From contig CAXYYC010000002.1 in NCBI GenBank assembly GCA_964293815.1, forward strand, positions 78,184 to 142,183: a stretch of 64,000 bases of DNA, in the 5' to 3' direction. A program made the translations under genes and the position numbers. Below the pieces are notes generated by a model. The model worked only from the letters and a program-made list of their open reading frames with translations, had not been told where the DNA came from and ran no database searches. Every line of letters starts with the position of its first letter. The first letter of the stretch is position 1. This stretch comes from CTSOIL-112 sp964293815 (GTDB taxonomy: Bacteria > Pseudomonadota > Gammaproteobacteria > Burkholderiales > Burkholderiaceae). Shown piece by piece: positions 63,998-64,000 of the stretch.

Positions 63998-64000
63998 CCG
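63948..64000. mobile_element. Left end of an insertion sequence in glpT (runs off the window)
   Basis: From 63948 the sequence TGATCTGCCCTCGTTTCAAC, followed by GGACAGTTTAAGCGGC, breaks glpT homology. A TGA-beginning, C-rich terminus followed by GGACA looks like the terminal repeat of IS3-type elements. Only about 53 bases are visible, so the family, transposase and target duplication cannot be seen. Confidence 0.6.

Noticed and set aside
1..64000. tRNA, rRNA and CRISPR array
   Set aside because: I read the spacers for cloverleaf-like or regularly spaced repeats. The only repeats are palindromes and short tandems; no tRNA, rRNA or CRISPR pattern was recognised by eye.

Overview
The window is a stretch of proteobacterial chromosome, most likely from a betaproteobacterium of the order Burkholderiales with moderate GC content (roughly half by eye). 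Four gene neighbourhoods that I know from that group support this: yacG-zapD-coaE-pilD-pilC-pilB with ispB nearby; ilvB-ilvH-ilvC close to psd and pssA; yicC-gmk-rpoZ-spoT; and greA beside a DUF4149 membrane protein. The placement is an inference from gene order and protein flavour. No rRNA or tRNA gene is present to confirm it, and I cannot name the genus.

Layout. 1-2.8 kb: a vitamin B12 uptake locus on the minus strand (btuB, then the start of btuC), preceded by a cobalamin riboswitch with an unusual, highly palindromic leader. 3-6.5 kb: zapB-like, zapA, coaBC, the ribosomal oxygenase roxA and a small repeat-rich lipoprotein. 6.6-14.2 kb, minus strand: yacG, zapD, coaE, the type IV pilus genes pilD, pilC and a short pilB, a CorB/HlyC-type membrane protein and ispB. 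14.3-19.5 kb: mutL (endonuclease type), folP, glmM and a DUF2062 protein. 19.5-24.5 kb, minus strand: a DUF445 protein, lnt, pgeF and rluD. The rluD start codon overlaps that of the divergent bamD. 25.4-31.6 kb: an accessory block of small enzymes, a GlxA-type regulator, a DJ-1/PfpI protein, a cysteine hydrolase, a cupin and an EamA exporter. 31.8-35.4 kb: metY, a ybaK-like deacylase and dctA. A palindromic MITE-like element lies between the metY and ybaK ends. 35.5-41.2 kb: rph, yicC, gmk, rpoZ, spoT and rnfB. 41.3-48.6 kb: an AT-rich lipoprotein, a small HD hydrolase, pssA, psd, a sodium symporter, a zinc alcohol dehydrogenase and small conserved proteins. 48.7-52.1 kb: the ilvB-ilvH-ilvC branched-chain amino acid operon. 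52.4-57.4 kb: an HExxH protein, ruvA and ruvB separated by a foreign-looking AT-rich gene, a fatty-acid desaturase and a hemerythrin protein. 57.4-62.2 kb: a YccS/FUSC protein, a DUF4149 protein, greA and a coiled-coil zinc-ribbon membrane protein. 62.6-64 kb: glpT, whose 3' end appears to be cut by an insertion sequence running off the window.

Most genes are core housekeeping: cell division (zapA, zapB-like, zapD), cofactors (coaBC, coaE, folP), the envelope (lnt, bamD, glmM, pgeF, psd, pssA, ispB), DNA repair (mutL, ruvAB), RNA and stringent response (rph, yicC, rpoZ, spoT, greA) and branched-chain amino acids. The most unusual features are non-coding. They are the three-armed B12 leader, two inverted terminators flanking a MITE-like element, and helically phased direct repeats upstream of glpT. 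The AT-rich gene precisely coupled into the ruvA-ruvB operon is the most unexpected coding feature.
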